Of a DNA stretch of 64,000 bases, positions 34,090 to 44,459 are shown piece by piece. The translations under genes and the position numbers were made by a program. The notes under the pieces are model-generated. The model was not told the DNA's origin, made no database searches, and saw nothing but the letters and a program-made list of their open reading frames with translations. Within the stretch, counting starts at the first letter, position 1. Every line of letters begins with the position of its first letter. Source of the DNA: Ancylobacter aquaticus (GTDB lineage: Bacteria; Pseudomonadota; Alphaproteobacteria; Rhizobiales; Xanthobacteraceae); contig NZ_SMFY01000007.1 in NCBI RefSeq assembly GCF_004339465.1, forward strand, positions 1 through 64,000, read 5' to 3'.

Positions 34090-35340
34090 ATGGCACGTCT
34101 GGTGATGAAGTTCGGCGGCACCTCGGTCGCCAACATTGAGCGCATTCGCATTGTTGCGCGGCATGTCAAACGGGAAGTGGAGGCCGGCCACCAGGTCGCC
34201 GTCGTCGTCTCGGCCATGTCCGGCAAGACCAACGAGCTGGTGGCCTGGTGCCGCGAAGCCGCCATGCTGCACGATGCGCGCGAATATGATTCCATCGTCG
34301 CCTCCGGCGAGCAGGTGACATCCGGCCTGCTGGCCATCGTGCTGCAGGACATGGGCATTCCGGCCCGCTCCTGGCTCGGCTGGCAGTTGCCCATCTCGAC
34401 CGACGACGCCCATGGCGCCGCCCGTATCCTCGACGTGAATGGCGAGGAAATCGTCGCCCGCTTCGGCCAGGGCGAGGTGGCTGTTATCGCCGGCTTCCAG
34501 GGCATCCACCTGCCAAGCGGGCGGCTCACCACGCTCGGGCGCGGCGGCTCGGACACCAGCGCCGTGGCGATCGCCGCCGGCATCAAGGCGGATCGCTGCG
34601 ACATCTACACCGACGTCGACGGCGTCTACACCACCGACCCGCGGATCGTGCCCAAGGCGCGCCGGCTGGAGAAGGTCGCTTTCGAGGAAATGCTGGAAAT
34701 GGCGTCGCTCGGGGCCAAGGTGCTTCAGGTGCGCTCGGTCGAGCTTGCCATGGTACACAAGGTCCGCACCTTCGTGCGCTCCAGCTTCACCGATCCGGAC
34801 GCTCCGGAACTCAAGACCGCCGGCGACCCGCCCGGCACCCTGATTTGCGACGAGGAGGAAATCGTGGAGAGTGAAGTCGTCACCGGCATCGCCTTCGCCC
34901 GGGACGAAGCCCAGGTCAGCATCCGCCATGTGCCGGACCAGCCCGGCATCGCGGCAAACGTGTTCGTGCCGCTCGCGGAAGCGAACATCAATGTCGACAT
35001 GATCGTCCAGAACATTTCGGCCGAGGGCTTCACCGACATCACCTTCACCGTGCCGACCGCCGATTTCGAGCGCGCCAAGGCGTCGCTCGCCGGCGTGCGC
35101 GACCAGATCGGCTTCCAGAGCATCGAGGGTGCGACGGATGTGGTGAAGGTGTCGATCATCGGCATCGGCATGCGCTCCCATGCCGGCGTCGCCGCCCGGG
35201 CCTTCAAGGCGCTTTCCGAGCGCGGGATCAACATCCGCGCCATCTCCACCTCCGAGATCAAGATCTCGGTGCTGATCGACGCCGCCTATACCGAGCTTGC
35301 CGTGCGAACGCTCCATTCGGTATACGGGCTCGACGCCTGA
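34090..35340 (+). CDS. lysC: Aspartate kinase
   Basis: 416 residues from [19 protein letters not shown]. The kinase domain includes the KFGGTS substrate motif, the [14 protein letters not shown] nucleotide loop and [14 protein letters not shown]. Two ACT regulatory domains lie at about 270-340 and 350-416 ([40 protein letters not shown]). It phosphorylates aspartate at the head of the lysine, threonine and methionine pathways and is usually inhibited by lysine and threonine through the ACT domains. The ribosome site is weak, but the family start is clear. Confidence 0.96.
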   Translation: MARLVMKFGGTSVANIERIRIVARHVKREVEAGHQVAVVVSAMSGKTNELVAWCREAAMLHDAREYDSIVASGEQVTSGLLAIVLQDMGIPARSWLGWQLPISTDDAHGAARILDVNGEEIVARFGQGEVAVIAGFQGIHLPSGRLTTLGRGGSDTSAVAIAAGIKADRCDIYTDVDGVYTTDPRIVPKARRLEKVAFEEMLEMASLGAKVLQVRSVELAMVHKVRTFVRSSFTDPDAPELKTAGDPPGTLICDEEEIVESEVVTGIAFARDEAQVSIRHVPDQPGIAANVFVPLAEANINVDMIVQNISAEGFTDITFTVPTADFERAKASLAGVRDQIGFQSIEGATDVVKVSIIGIGMRSHAGVAARAFKALSERGINIRAISTSEIKISVLIDAAYTELAVRTLHSVYGLDA

Positions 35341-35421
35341 CGTCAGGCGACGGCGCGGCGCGAGTCGCGCCGCCTTAAGTGACGCTCCGGGATAGCGGCT
35401 CCCGGAAACCGAGGACGGCCA

Positions 35422-37689
35422 ATGCGTGGCGCGCTCGGCGGCCCGCGCGTGCTTTTGAGGCGTCTCCGCGAGGTCATGGCGGAGCCGGTGAGCGCGCAGG
35501 ACCGCCTCGACAAGATCGTGGTGCTGATCGCGGCCAACATGGTGGCCGAGGTCTGCTCGGTCTATGTGCTGCGGGTCGACGGGACGCTCGAACTCTATGC
35601 CACCGAGGGCCTGAACCGCAGCGCCGTGCATCTGACGGTGATGCGGATCGACGAGGGCCTCGTCGGCACGGTCGCCCGCGAGGCCGAGCCGATCAGCCTG
35701 TCCAACGCGCAGGCGCACCCGGCCTTCTCCTACCGGCCGGAAACGGGCGAGGAAATCTACCACTCCTTCCTCGGCGTGCCGATCCTGCGCGCTGGCAACA
35801 CGCTCGGCGTGCTGGTGGTGCAGAACCGCGCCCACCGCTCCTACACCGAGGAGGAGATCGAGGCGCTGCAGACCACGGCCATGGTGCTGGCCGAGATCAT
35901 CGCCTCGGGCGAACTCACCGCCATGGCGCTGCCCGGCGCCGAGCCCGCCGCGCGCCGCCCGCTGCATCTCAAGGGCCTTGCCCTTTCGGAAGGCATCGGC
36001 CTCGGCCATGTGGTGCTGCACGAGCCGCGCATCGAAGTCACCAAGGTCATCGCCGACGACCTGCCGGCCGAGCTGAAGCGCCTCGACGGCGCGGTGGACA
36101 CGCTGCGCGCCTCGATCGACACCATGCTGGCGGACGAGGGCGTTGCCCGTGTCGGCGAGCACCGCGAAATCCTCGAAGCCTACCGCATGTTCGCCCATGA
36201 TCGCGGCTGGATTAACCGCATGCGCGAGGCCGTAATGACCGGCCTCACCGCCGAGGGCGCAGTGGAGCGGGTGCAGTCCGACACCCGCGCCCGCATGCTG
36301 CGCATGACCGATCCCTATCTGCGCGAGCGGATGCACGATCTGGACGATCTGGCCAACCGCCTGCTGCGCCAGCTGACCGGCCGCACCGCCGGCTCCGACC
36401 ATGACCGGCTTCCCGACAACGCCATCATCGTCGCCCGCAACATGAGCCCGGCGGCGCTGCTGGACTATGACCGCACCCGCATCCGCGGCCTTGTGTTGGA
36501 AGAAGGCGCGGCGACCAGCCATCTGACCATCGTCGCCCGGGCGCTCGGCATTTCCGCCGTCGGGCACATGGAGAACGTGGTCGGCCAGGTCGATGCCGGC
36601 GACGCGGTGATTGTCGACGGCGTCAGCGGCGAGGTGCATATCCGCCCGCCGGCCGATGTCGAGAACGCCTATGCCGACAAGGTGCGCTTCCGGGCCAAGC
36701 GGCTGGAGCGCTACGCCGCCCTGCGCGACGTGCCGACCGTCACCAAGGACGGCACGCCGATCGAGCTGCATCTCAATGCCGGCCTGCTGGTCGACCTGCC
36801 GCATATCGAGGACACCGGCGCCACCGGCATCGGCCTGTTCCGCACCGAACTCCAGTTCATGATCGCCTCTGCCTTCCCACGCACCAATGAGCAGCTCAAG
36901 CTGTATCGCTCGGTGCTCGACGCGGCAGGCGAGCGCCCCGTGGTGTTCCGAACGCTCGATATCGGCGGCGACAAGGTGCTGCCCTATATGCGGGCGATCG
37001 AGGAGGAAAACCCGGCGCTGGGCTGGCGCGCCATCCGCCTCGGGCTCGACCGGCCCGGCCTGCTGCGCAGCCAGATCCGCGCGCTGCTGCGGGCCGCCAC
37101 CGGGCGCGAGCTGCGGCTCATCTTCCCGATGGTGTCGGCGGTGGAGGAATATGACCGCGCCCACCACATCGTCGAGCGCGAGTTGACCCATCTGCGCCGG
37201 CATGGCCACGGCCTGCCCGAGCGCGTGCTGGTGGGGGTGATGCTGGAAGTGCCGGCGCTGCTGTTCCAGCTCGACCTGTTGTTCAGCCGTGTGGACTTCG
37301 CCTCCGTCGGCTCGAACGACCTCGTGCAGTTCCTTTATGCCGCCGATCGCGGCAATTCGCGCGTCGCCGACCGCTTCGACCCGCTGGCCCCGGCGGCGCT
37401 GCGGGCGCTGAAGACGATCATCGACAAGGCCGCCGAATACGGCAAGCCGGTCACGCTCTGCGGCGAACTGGCCTCGCGGCCGCTGGAGGCGCTGGCGCTG
37501 GCCGCCATCGGCTACCGCCGGCTCTCCGTCTCCCCGGCCTCCTATGGCCCGGTGAAGGCGATGCTGCTCGAACTCGACCTTCCCGCCGCTACCGCCTTTG
37601 TCGAACCGTTCCTCGGCATTCGCGGCGAGGTGGCGTCGCTGCGCCCGCAGCTCGCCGCCTTCGCCGAGAAGGCCGGCCTGCCCCTGTGA
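35422..37689 (+). CDS. ptsP: Phosphoenolpyruvate-protein phosphotransferase PtsP (EI-Ntr)
   Basis: 755 residues, with GAGGACGG before the ATG. An N-terminal GAF domain (about 25-160) is the mark of EI of the nitrogen PTS rather than sugar EI. The PEP-utilising N-domain follows, with the phospho-accepting His in [15 protein letters not shown] near residue 366. The C-terminal barrel has [22 protein letters not shown] and [14 protein letters not shown]. It starts the PEP-NPr-EIIA-Ntr relay that reports the glutamine/2-oxoglutarate state to transport and PHB metabolism. It lies between lysC and prfA. Confidence 0.95.
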   Translation: MRGALGGPRVLLRRLREVMAEPVSAQDRLDKIVVLIAANMVAEVCSVYVLRVDGTLELYATEGLNRSAVHLTVMRIDEGLVGTVAREAEPISLSNAQAHPAFSYRPETGEEIYHSFLGVPILRAGNTLGVLVVQNRAHRSYTEEEIEALQTTAMVLAEIIASGELTAMALPGAEPAARRPLHLKGLALSEGIGLGHVVLHEPRIEVTKVIADDLPAELKRLDGAVDTLRASIDTMLADEGVARVGEHREILEAYRMFAHDRGWINRMREAVMTGLTAEGAVERVQSDTRARMLRMTDPYLRERMHDLDDLANRLLRQLTGRTAGSDHDRLPDNAIIVARNMSPAALLDYDRTRIRGLVLEEGAATSHLTIVARALGISAVGHMENVVGQVDAGDAVIVDGVSGEVHIRPPADVENAYADKVRFRAKRLERYAALRDVPTVTKDGTPIELHLNAGLLVDLPHIEDTGATGIGLFRTELQFMIASAFPRTNEQLKLYRSVLDAAGERPVVFRTLDIGGDKVLPYMRAIEEENPALGWRAIRLGLDRPGLLRSQIRALLRAATGRELRLIFPMVSAVEEYDRAHHIVERELTHLRRHGHGLPERVLVGVMLEVPALLFQLDLLFSRVDFASVGSNDLVQFLYAADRGNSRVADRFDPLAPAALRALKTIIDKAAEYGKPVTLCGELASRPLEALALAAIGYRRLSVSPASYGPVKAMLLELDLPAATAFVEPFLGIRGEVASLRPQLAAFAEKAGLPL

Positions 37690-37699
37690 GTGCCGCCGC

Positions 37700-38797
37700 G
37701 TGACCGCCCTGCCCGATGCCCGGCTCGACCAGCTTCTCGCGCGCCATGCGGAGATCGAGCACGCCCTCTCCGCCAGCCCGGAGGCGGAAACCTATGTCCG
37801 CCTGTCGCGCGAATTCGCCGACCTCTCGCCGCTGGTCGAGAGCGTGAAGGCGCTGCGCCGCGCCGAGCGCCAGCTGAAGGAGGCCCGCACCCTCGCCACG
37901 GAAGCCTCCGGCGACCGCGAGATGGCAGCCATGGCGCAGGAAGAGGCCGACACGCTGGAGGAAGAGGTGGAAAGCCTTTCCCACGCCGTGCGGCTCGCTT
38001 TGCTGCCCAAGGACGCGATGGACGAGCGCGGCGTCATTCTCGAAGTGCGCGCCGGCACGGGCGGCGACGAGGCGGCGCTGTTCGCCGGCGACCTTTTCCG
38101 CATGTATGAACGCTTCGCCGCCTTGAACGGTTGGTCGGTCGAGGTGCTGTCGATGACCGAGGGTGCGGCCGGCGGCTTCAAGGAAATCGTCGCTGGCCTG
38201 CACGGCAACGGCGCCTATGCCAAGCTGAAATTCGAATCCGGCGTCCACCGCGTGCAGCGCGTGCCGGACACTGAGGGGTCGGGACGCATCCACACCTCCG
38301 CCGCCACCGTGGCCGTGCTGCCGGAAGTGGAGGAGGTCGATGTCGACATCAACGAATCCGACCTCCGCATCGACGTGTTCCGGGCGTCGGGCGCCGGCGG
38401 GCAGCACGTCAACAAGACCGAAAGCGCGGTCCGCATCACCCATATTCCTACCGGAACCGTCGTCGCGGTGCAGGACGAACGCTCGCAGCACAAGAACAAG
38501 GCCCGCGCCATGGGAATGCTGCGCGCCAAGATCTACGAGGCCGAGCGCGAGAAGCGCGACAGCGCCCGTGCCAATGAGCGCAAGGTGCAGGTGGGCTCCG
38601 GCGACCGCTCCGAGCGCATCCGCACCTATAACTTCCCGCAGGCGCGCGTCACCGACCACCGCATCGGCCTCACGCTCCACAAGCTGCCGGAGATTCTCGC
38701 CGGCGATGCGCTGGGCGAACTGGTCGACGCGCTGACCACCGAATATCAGGCCGCGCTGCTCGCCGAGGCCGAAAGCGGCGGCTGGGGCGAGCGGTGA
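37700..38797 (+). CDS. prfA: Peptide chain release factor 1
   Basis: 365 residues from a GTG 10 nt after the ptsP stop. The stop-codon reading domain and the catalytic [22 protein letters not shown] loop (GGQ) are present, with [10 protein letters not shown] and the C-terminal [13 protein letters not shown]. It releases peptides at UAA and UAG. The frame extends 34 codons upstream into ptsP, but that part is Arg/Cys-rich and unrelated. It is in one transcript with prmC, whose product methylates the GGQ glutamine. Confidence 0.95.
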   Translation: MTALPDARLDQLLARHAEIEHALSASPEAETYVRLSREFADLSPLVESVKALRRAERQLKEARTLATEASGDREMAAMAQEEADTLEEEVESLSHAVRLALLPKDAMDERGVILEVRAGTGGDEAALFAGDLFRMYERFAALNGWSVEVLSMTEGAAGGFKEIVAGLHGNGAYAKLKFESGVHRVQRVPDTEGSGRIHTSAATVAVLPEVEEVDVDINESDLRIDVFRASGAGGQHVNKTESAVRITHIPTGTVVAVQDERSQHKNKARAMGMLRAKIYEAEREKRDSARANERKVQVGSGDRSERIRTYNFPQARVTDHRIGLTLHKLPEILAGDALGELVDALTTEYQAALLAEAESGGWGER

Positions 38798-39645
38798 CCA
38801 CCCGCACCGCCCTGCTGCGCGCCTTTGCCGCAGCCTTTGCGGAGAAGGGCCTTGAGGCGCCCGAGCGCGAGGCGCGAGCGCTGCTTCGGGCGAGCCTCGG
38901 CCTCTCCGATCTCGACCTCGTGACGCGAGGCGAGCAGCCGGTAACGGAGGAGGATACGGCCCGGCTTCGCGCCCTTGCCGACCGCCGCGCCGCAGGCGAG
39001 CCGCTGGCCCGGCTGACGGGACGACGCGAGTTCTGGAGCCTCGATTTTACCCTCGCCCCCGAGACGCTGGTGCCGCGACCGGAGACGGAAACGCTGGTCG
39101 AAGCGGCCCTCGCGCTGTACCCCGACCGGCACGCACCGCTGCGGATTCTCGACCTCGGCACGGGCAGCGGCGCACTGCTCGCGGCGTTGCTGAGCGAGTA
39201 TCCCGCCGCCTTCGGGATCGGCGTCGACCTGTCATTGGGGGCCGCCCGGCAGGCGCGCGAGAACCTTGCGGCGCTTGGATTTGCGGCGCGCTCACGGGTG
39301 CTGGTGGGGCACTGGGCGCAGGCCCTCGCCGGCGGCTTCGATCTCGTGGTCTCCAATCCGCCTTATATTCCCAGCACCGATATCCCCGCGCTTGAGCGGG
39401 ACGTGCGCGACCACGACCCGCGCCTGGCGCTTGACGGCGGCTCTCAGGGGCTCGACGCCTACCGTGCCCTCAGCCTCGCCCTCCCCGGCCTGCTGGTGGC
39501 CGGCGGGTATGCCGTGCTCGAACTTGGAATCGGGCAGGAGCGGGATGTGGCCGCCCTGCTCGCCGCTGCCGGGCTGCCGGCCGATGGTCCGGCGCGGTGT
39601 GATCTCGCCGGGATCGCCCGTGCCATTGTCGCCCGCAAGCCCTGA
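38794..39645 (+). CDS. prmC: Release factor glutamine methyltransferase
   Basis: 283 residues. Its GTG start overlaps the prfA stop (GTGA), so translation is coupled. SAM-binding motif [20 protein letters not shown] and the N5-glutamine methyltransferase signature [11 protein letters not shown] are present, together with the helical N-terminal domain ([14 protein letters not shown]). It methylates the glutamine of the GGQ loop of RF1 and RF2, which speeds peptide release. The prfA-prmC pairing is widespread. Confidence 0.95.
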   Translation: MTTRTALLRAFAAAFAEKGLEAPEREARALLRASLGLSDLDLVTRGEQPVTEEDTARLRALADRRAAGEPLARLTGRREFWSLDFTLAPETLVPRPETETLVEAALALYPDRHAPLRILDLGTGSGALLAALLSEYPAAFGIGVDLSLGAARQARENLAALGFAARSRVLVGHWAQALAGGFDLVVSNPPYIPSTDIPALERDVRDHDPRLALDGGSQGLDAYRALSLALPGLLVAGGYAVLELGIGQERDVAALLAAAGLPADGPARCDLAGIARAIVARKP

Positions 39646-40231
39646 TATTGCGGGAAACGCCACAAAAAAGGGCTTGGAAGGCGTTACCGAACCGATTAGT
39701 GTCGATTGCAGGAATCGTCCTGAGACATCATCTGCCTTTTGGTGATTGGAACGCCGGTCGCTCTTCGATCCGAGTAGCCGTGCTCGTCACTGGCAGTGGC
39801 ATTCAGGCCCTTGCGAAAGGCCTTGATGCAACCCGTTTCATAAGGGGCGAACGCTCCAAAAGTTTATCAGCGCGGCCTTGGTTGCGCGATGAAACATGGG
39901 GTCGGCCGCAGCGCAGAGTTTGCGCGCGCCGGGTCCGGGCCGGAGAAATGCGGTCAGGACGGATCGGCGTCGGCTTGGCCGGCGGCGAAGCATCTTCGAG
40001 ATGCGCTCCCATGGAAGAAGCCCGATGGTCGAGGGCGACCTGCGGCGCGACTGGGACCCCAGGGTCCCGGCCTGCGGCAGCTTTTCCCGACTGACGGCGA
40101 GATTTCCCGCCGTGCCGTTGCCGAAGGCCTAGGCCGAGGAGCGGGACTGCGGACACCGTGTGATTGACCCGCCTGTATGGCACCGAACGGGGGTTCCCCG
40201 TCCGGCTTTGTGGGGCACAGAGACCAGCTCG
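39646..40231. other. 586-bp gene-free leader region before the DUF4167 gene
   Basis: No plausible protein gene on either strand; the long minus-strand frame through it is a shadow of the DUF4167 gene. Inverted repeats are present: GGGACCC-CA-GGGTCCC at 40053-40068 (with CTGCGGC on both sides) and ACGGGG-GTT-CCCCGT at 40187-40201, about 30 nt before the ATG. The first 200 bases are less GC-rich (GAAACGCCACAAAAAAGGGC and following) and may hold the promoter. No known riboswitch fold was recognised. Confidence 0.5.
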
Positions 40232-41416
40232 ATGCGAAATAGTAATCAGCAGAAGCGTACGCGCGGCCGCAACAACGGCAATCGGCGCAGCCAGAATCCG
40301 CTTACGCGCGTTTATGAGTCCAACGGCCCGGATGTGAAGGTGCGTGGCACGGCGCAGCACGTCGTGGAAAAGTATCAGCAGCTTGCCCGCGATGCGCAGG
40401 CAACGGGCGACTATGTGGCGGCGGAGAACTATCTCCAGCACGCCGAGCATTACTACCGCATCATCGCCGCCGCGCAGGCCCAGTTCGGCGTGCAGGGGCA
40501 GCCCTACCAGCGCTCCGACGATGATGAATTCGACGATGACATGGACGACGGCGGGGTGGACAACCAGCCCGTCTATCAGACCCGCGAACCGTTTGCCGGT
40601 CGCGACAATGGGCAGCGGGATAGCGGCCAGCGGGATAGCGGCCAGCGCGACGGAAACCAGCGCGACAACGGCCAGCGGGACAACGGCCAGCGGGACAACG
40701 GCCCGCGGGACGGCGGCCAGCGCGACGTCTACCGCGACCGCGACAACCGCCGCGACAATCGCGAGCGTGGACAGGACCGCGGCCCCGACCGTAACCAGGA
40801 GCGCGGTCCCGACCGCAGCCAGGAACGCGGTCCCGACCGCAACCAGGAGCGCGACCGCAGCGAGCGGCCTGAGCGTGACCGGCAGGATCGCAACGAGCAG
40901 CGCGCTGAGTCGCGCAGCGAGCCGCGGGAAGGCCGCTGGGCGCGCGAGAGCCGCCCCTATCGCGACAATCGCGCCCCCCGCGAAAGTGGCGACGCCGGCT
41001 ACCGCGACCCCGCTCAGCAGCCACAGCCGCGCCTCGGGCCGGATGTGGAGGCCGAGATCGGCCTGCCCGCCTTCATCACCCAGAGCGGCGGCACCGCCCC
41101 TGTGACCCCTCCGGCCACGCGCAAGAACGAAGCACCGGCGGAAGCGCCGGAGCCCAAGGCTGCACCCGCGCTCGCGGCAACTGCCGTACCGGCCACCATC
41201 GCTGATACGGCACCGGCGGAAGCGCCCGCGGCCGCTGAGGCGCCGGCGCCGAAGACCCGCACGCGCGCTGCCAAGCCGGCAGCGGCCGTGGCGCCCGAGG
41301 AAGCTCCGGCCGACGATGCCGACGGCCGCGCCCCGCGCACGCGCCGTCGCCGCTACCGCCGCAGCGACACCGAAGGTGAAGGCTCCGAGCCCGCCCCGGC
41401 GGAAGTCGCGGAGTGA
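40232..41416 (+). CDS. DUF4167 domain protein with Arg/Asp/Gln repeats
   Basis: 394 residues from MRNSNQQKRTRGRNNGNRRS. The basic, Asn-rich N-terminus and the DUF4167 block (about 8-85: LTRVYESNGPDVKVRGTAQH, YVAAENYLQHAEHYYRI) are typical. The middle is low complexity: seven 5-residue GQRD-like units at about 127-165, then three 8-residue RGPDRNQE units at 183-207. An Ala/Pro/Glu tail ends in RTRRRRYRRS. The family is restricted to alphaproteobacteria and has no established function; RG/RD-rich disorder suggests RNA binding, which is inference. The long leader and strong terminator make it monocistronic. Confidence 0.85.
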   Translation: MRNSNQQKRTRGRNNGNRRSQNPLTRVYESNGPDVKVRGTAQHVVEKYQQLARDAQATGDYVAAENYLQHAEHYYRIIAAAQAQFGVQGQPYQRSDDDEFDDDMDDGGVDNQPVYQTREPFAGRDNGQRDSGQRDSGQRDGNQRDNGQRDNGQRDNGPRDGGQRDVYRDRDNRRDNRERGQDRGPDRNQERGPDRSQERGPDRNQERDRSERPERDRQDRNEQRAESRSEPREGRWARESRPYRDNRAPRESGDAGYRDPAQQPQPRLGPDVEAEIGLPAFITQSGGTAPVTPPATRKNEAPAEAPEPKAAPALAATAVPATIADTAPAEAPAAAEAPAPKTRTRAAKPAAAVAPEEAPADDADGRAPRTRRRRYRRSDTEGEGSEPAPAEVAE

Positions 41417-41441
41417 TCGGTTCCCCCGCTCGCACATGAAA

Positions 41442-41468
41442 AAGGCCCGGCTTAGCCGGGCCTTTTTT
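41442..41468. terminator. Bidirectional terminator
   Basis: A 10-bp stem AAGGCCCGGC/GCCGGGCCTT with loop TTA, T6 after it and A5 before it. It serves the DUF4167 gene on the plus strand and the MOSC gene on the minus strand. Confidence 0.9.
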
Positions 41469-41500
41469 GTTGATCGGCAGAAGAAGGCCGAATCCGGACC

Positions 41501-42334
41501 TCAGACGGTGATCCGCACCGAATCTCCATCGGCGATGAGCCCGCCCTGCTCGATTTCGGCAAAGATGCCGCAATCGGTGTGGCCAAAGGTCCGCATCAGC
41601 GTCCCTGGCACGTCCATGTCGCGCTTGGCCGTCTCCGGGTCGACATTGGTGGCGGCGCAGCGGAAGATGCGCTGGGTGATCTTGAGCCGCACCTGGTTGC
41701 CGACCTCGATCGTATGGCCGACGAGGTCGAACTCCTCCCAGGGCTCCATGCCGTCGAGATAGAGATTGCCGCGAAAGCGCAGCGGGTCCACCGGCTGGCC
41801 GATGATCTCGCCCAGTGCCCGGCAGCTCGCCAGATTGATCAGCGACACATAGCCCTCGGTGGTGTCGACGAAGCGGAATTCAGGCGGTGCCGCCAGCACG
41901 CGCGGCGCGCCGCGCAGCTCATAGCGGGAATAGCGCTGGAAGAACGCCTCGATCGCCTCCCGCCCTTCCGCCGTGTCGAGCTTGCCGCGCGCGGCTTCCT
42001 CACCGTCGAGGCGAATCACCAGTTCCGCCGTCGCGTCGTCGAAGCGGGCTTCGAGAGCGGCCAGGCGCTCGTTGCGCATGAGCATCAGGAACTTGATCTT
42101 GGGCTGGAAGGCCGGCGCTTCGGGGATGAAGCCGGAGGGGCCGTTCTCGATCGCGAAGAGCCGGTCGCCGGGAAAATATTTCCCTGCCACCAGATCGACC
42201 AGCTCAAGCCGCTCCGGCGTCAACCCCTTCACGGGATAACGATAGATCGACTGGATGCTGGCGAAGGCAAGCGACTTCGCCGCCTCAGCAGGGGTGGTGA
42301 AAAGTTCGGCGTCTTCAGTCGATTCGCTCATCAT
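41501..42334 (-). CDS. MOSC domain-containing protein
   Basis: 277 residues. An N-terminal MOSC beta-barrel (IQSIYRYPVKGLTPERL) is followed by the MOSC domain proper, with the conserved cysteine in RIFRCAATNVDPETAKRD. In the C-terminal domain of eukaryotic molybdenum cofactor sulfurase and in mARC/YcbX-type enzymes this cysteine handles sulfur or molybdenum cofactor. The exact substrate is unknown. The start is one of two adjacent Mets behind GTGAGGC. It is divergent from thpR. Confidence 0.8.
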   Translation of the reverse strand: MMSESTEDAELFTTPAEAAKSLAFASIQSIYRYPVKGLTPERLELVDLVAGKYFPGDRLFAIENGPSGFIPEAPAFQPKIKFLMLMRNERLAALEARFDDATAELVIRLDGEEAARGKLDTAEGREAIEAFFQRYSRYELRGAPRVLAAPPEFRFVDTTEGYVSLINLASCRALGEIIGQPVDPLRFRGNLYLDGMEPWEEFDLVGHTIEVGNQVRLKITQRIFRCAATNVDPETAKRDMDVPGTLMRTFGHTDCGIFAEIEQGGLIADGDSVRITV

Positions 42335-42504
42335 GCCTCACCATATCGGCTCCCGAGGTTCGCGTCAGCCGCAGCGATAGTCCGGGCCCATGGCGGCTAT
42401 GCGGACGGCCCGTGTTTTGCCTGTCGTATTTTTGGCTTTTCCTCGGCCTGCGAATCCGTCTCAATGAGTGGCGGGTTCCCTTGCCGGCACCATAGGAGGG
42501 GGTC

Positions 42505-43038
42505 ATGCCTCGGCTTTTCACCGCCCTCGAAATCCCGACCGACGTCGCCGAGCATCTGTCGATGCTGCGCGGCGGACTTCCCGGCGCACGCTGGATCAGC
42601 CCGGACTTCTATCACGTCACCCTGCGCTTCATCGGCGATGTCGACCATGCGGTCGCCCGCGACGCCGCCGCCGCGCTCGACGAGATCGAACGCTTCGGCT
42701 TCGACCTCACCCTTTCAGGCGTCGACCAGTTCGGCAACCATAAGCCGCATTCGATCTTCGTCGGGGTGAAGGCCAACCAGGCGCTGAACGAGCTTCATGC
42801 CGAGCATGAGCGGGCGATGAAACGCATCGGCCTGCCGCCGGAAGGGCGCAATTTCCGCCCGCATGTCACGCTCGCCCGGCTCCGCGATGCCGCCCCCCGT
42901 CAGGTAGCGGACTATCTCGCCCTGCGCGGCTATTTCCGCAGCGCCACCTTCCAGGTCTCACGCTTCGTCCTCTACTCCTCGCGCGATTCCGTGGGCGGCG
43001 GGCCCTATCGGGTGGAAGCCGCCTATCCGCTGATGTGA
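42505..43038 (+). CDS. thpR: RNA 2',3'-cyclic phosphodiesterase
   Basis: 177 residues with AGGAGGGGG before the ATG. The 2H phosphoesterase signature is present twice, YHVTLRFIGDV and PHVTLARLRDA, supplying both catalytic HxT(x) motifs, with RLFTALEIP at the N-terminus. Members open 2',3'-cyclic phosphates on RNA ends to 2'-phosphates. Length is normal. The DUF1232 gene follows after 80 nt. Confidence 0.9.
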   Translation: MPRLFTALEIPTDVAEHLSMLRGGLPGARWISPDFYHVTLRFIGDVDHAVARDAAAALDEIERFGFDLTLSGVDQFGNHKPHSIFVGVKANQALNELHAEHERAMKRIGLPPEGRNFRPHVTLARLRDAAPRQVADYLALRGYFRSATFQVSRFVLYSSRDSVGGGPYRVEAAYPLM

Positions 43039-43118
43039 TGGCGGCGATGTTGCGAAAGGCGGCAATGGCAACCATCTTTCGTAGGACGGGCCTCCCCGGT
43101 ACCCGTCGGGAGAGCGAG

Positions 43119-43532
43119 ATGATCCACCGTTCCGACCCTGCTTTCGACGCCGACGCCGTTGATGTGGATGGCAATGAGGCGGAGCACCGCGAGATCCCCG
43201 GCGCCAGCCCCGGGGATGAGGCGCGGGTGCGCGCCCGCTTCTGGCCGAAGCTGGCCGGCACCCTGTCGCGCATTCCCTTCGCCGAGGACGCGGCGGCGGC
43301 CTATTACTGCGCGCTGGACAGCCAGACGCCGACTCGGGTGCGCGCCCTTCTTTTCGGCTCCCTCGCCTATTTTCTGCTGCCCGCCGATGCGGTGCCGGAC
43401 ATCATCGTCGGCCTCGGGTTCACCGATGACGCGGCGGTGCTGGCGACGGCGCTGAACCTGCTGGCCAGCCATATCGGCGCCGATCACCGGGCGGCGGCGC
43501 GGGCGGCAATTGCGCGGCTGCGTACGCCCTGA
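43119..43532 (+). CDS. DUF1232 (YkvA-like) membrane-associated protein
   Basis: 137 residues from the ATG following GGGAGAGCGAG; upstream in-frame starts overlap thpR and give a basic extension. The DUF1232 core is RVRALLFGSLAYFLLPADAVPDIIVGLGFTDDA in two parts: a hydrophobic segment with the LP.D.(I/V)PD motif. The family (YkvA) is small, with one or two membrane segments and no defined function. Probably co-transcribed with thpR. Confidence 0.8.
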   Translation: MIHRSDPAFDADAVDVDGNEAEHREIPGASPGDEARVRARFWPKLAGTLSRIPFAEDAAAAYYCALDSQTPTRVRALLFGSLAYFLLPADAVPDIIVGLGFTDDAAVLATALNLLASHIGADHRAAARAAIARLRTP

Positions 43533-43747
43533 CGATGGTCGCGACGGTGTCTTCTGGAGACAATCCACCGCAGGACCGCGCCATGCCATCAATTCGCCGT
43601 CCCCCTTCAGCCATTTGAGCCGCAAAGCCCTCCTAACGACGCGCCAAGGGTTCACAGCCGCGAAGAGCGCGGATATCCCTGAGGCGGCCGATACGGAGAA
43701 TCACGCGGAGCCGCCCCGGCGGCCCGAGGATACGGAGGATGCAGACC

Positions 43748-44266
43748 ATGGCACGACGCACCGCGCGCGCCGTACTCGCCGGCCTGGCACTGGCACTGAT
43801 CGGGATCGGCGGCGCCAGCGCACAGGGTGCGCCCAAGCTCGTTACCCAGTCGGGCGATTGGGGTGTCTATCTCGACACCAGCGGCAGCGGGAAGATCTGC
43901 TATGCGCTGTCGCAGCCCAAGACCCGCATGCCGGCTGAGCTCAAGCGCGATCCGGCCTATTTCTTCATCTCCACCCGTACCGCCGAGAATGTGAAGGGCG
44001 AGGTCAGCGTCGTCATGGGCTTCGCGCTGAAGGAAGGCACCGACGCCACCCTGACCATCGGGCCGGCCAGCTTCGACCTCTACACCCGCGGCACCGGCGC
44101 CTGGGTGCGCAATGTCGCGGAGGAGACACGGCTGGTGGACGCCCTGCGCAAGGGCCGCGACGTGGTGGTGAAAAGCACCTCGGCACGCGGTAATGTCACA
44201 ACAGACACCTATTCTCTCAGCGGAATCTCGGCAGCCATCGACCGTGCCGCCCAGGAATGCCGCTGA
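43748..44266 (+). CDS. Invasion associated locus B (IalB) family exported protein
   Basis: 172 residues, with GGAGG 9 nt before the ATG. A signal peptide (ARAVLAGLALALIGIGGASA) is followed by the IalB domain: SGDWGVYLD, KICYALSQPKTRMP, YFFISTRTAENVKGEVSVVM and a C-terminal Cys. Named for a Bartonella protein linked to erythrocyte entry, the family is common in non-pathogenic Hyphomicrobiales as a periplasmic protein of unknown role, so no virulence function is implied. Monocistronic. Confidence 0.85.
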   Translation: MARRTARAVLAGLALALIGIGGASAQGAPKLVTQSGDWGVYLDTSGSGKICYALSQPKTRMPAELKRDPAYFFISTRTAENVKGEVSVVMGFALKEGTDATLTIGPASFDLYTRGTGAWVRNVAEETRLVDALRKGRDVVVKSTSARGNVTTDTYSLSGISAAIDRAAQECR

Positions 44267-44360
44267 CGCGCCCCGCGAGCCTGCCAGAGCCTTTTCCGCG
44301 AAAGCTGACAGACTTTCGCGACGAGGAAACGCTCCAGCGTGTTGATTGCAGGGCACTTTC

Positions 44361-44389
44361 TCATCGGTCAGGTGATTTCGCCTGATCGA
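44361..44389. repeat. Short palindromic element upstream of gloB
   Basis: TCGGTCAGG and CCTGATCGA form a 9-bp imperfect stem around TGATTTCG, followed by AAAA. It sits 70 nt before gloB. A different palindrome of similar flavour is at 62105-62156. It may be an extragenic repeat or an operator; the sequence alone does not decide. Confidence 0.4.
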
Positions 44390-44459
44390 AAAGGGTCCTA
44401 GACTGACGGCGACGGCCTTCCGCCGCGCCGTTCCCCGAGCGCCAATCTTCGAGGTCATC

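Noticed and set aside
33930-37209. Minus-strand open frame continuing upstream of ubiG across lysC and ptsP
   Set aside because: Only the last 249 codons are UbiG; the remainder is antisense to two clear genes.
40610-40860. Regular short repeats that could suggest a CRISPR array
   Set aside because: Units are 15 and 24 bp, contiguous without spacers, and in frame within the DUF4167 gene.
43748-44266. Virulence gene from the IalB name
   Set aside because: The family is widespread in free-living relatives; the name alone does not support an invasion role.
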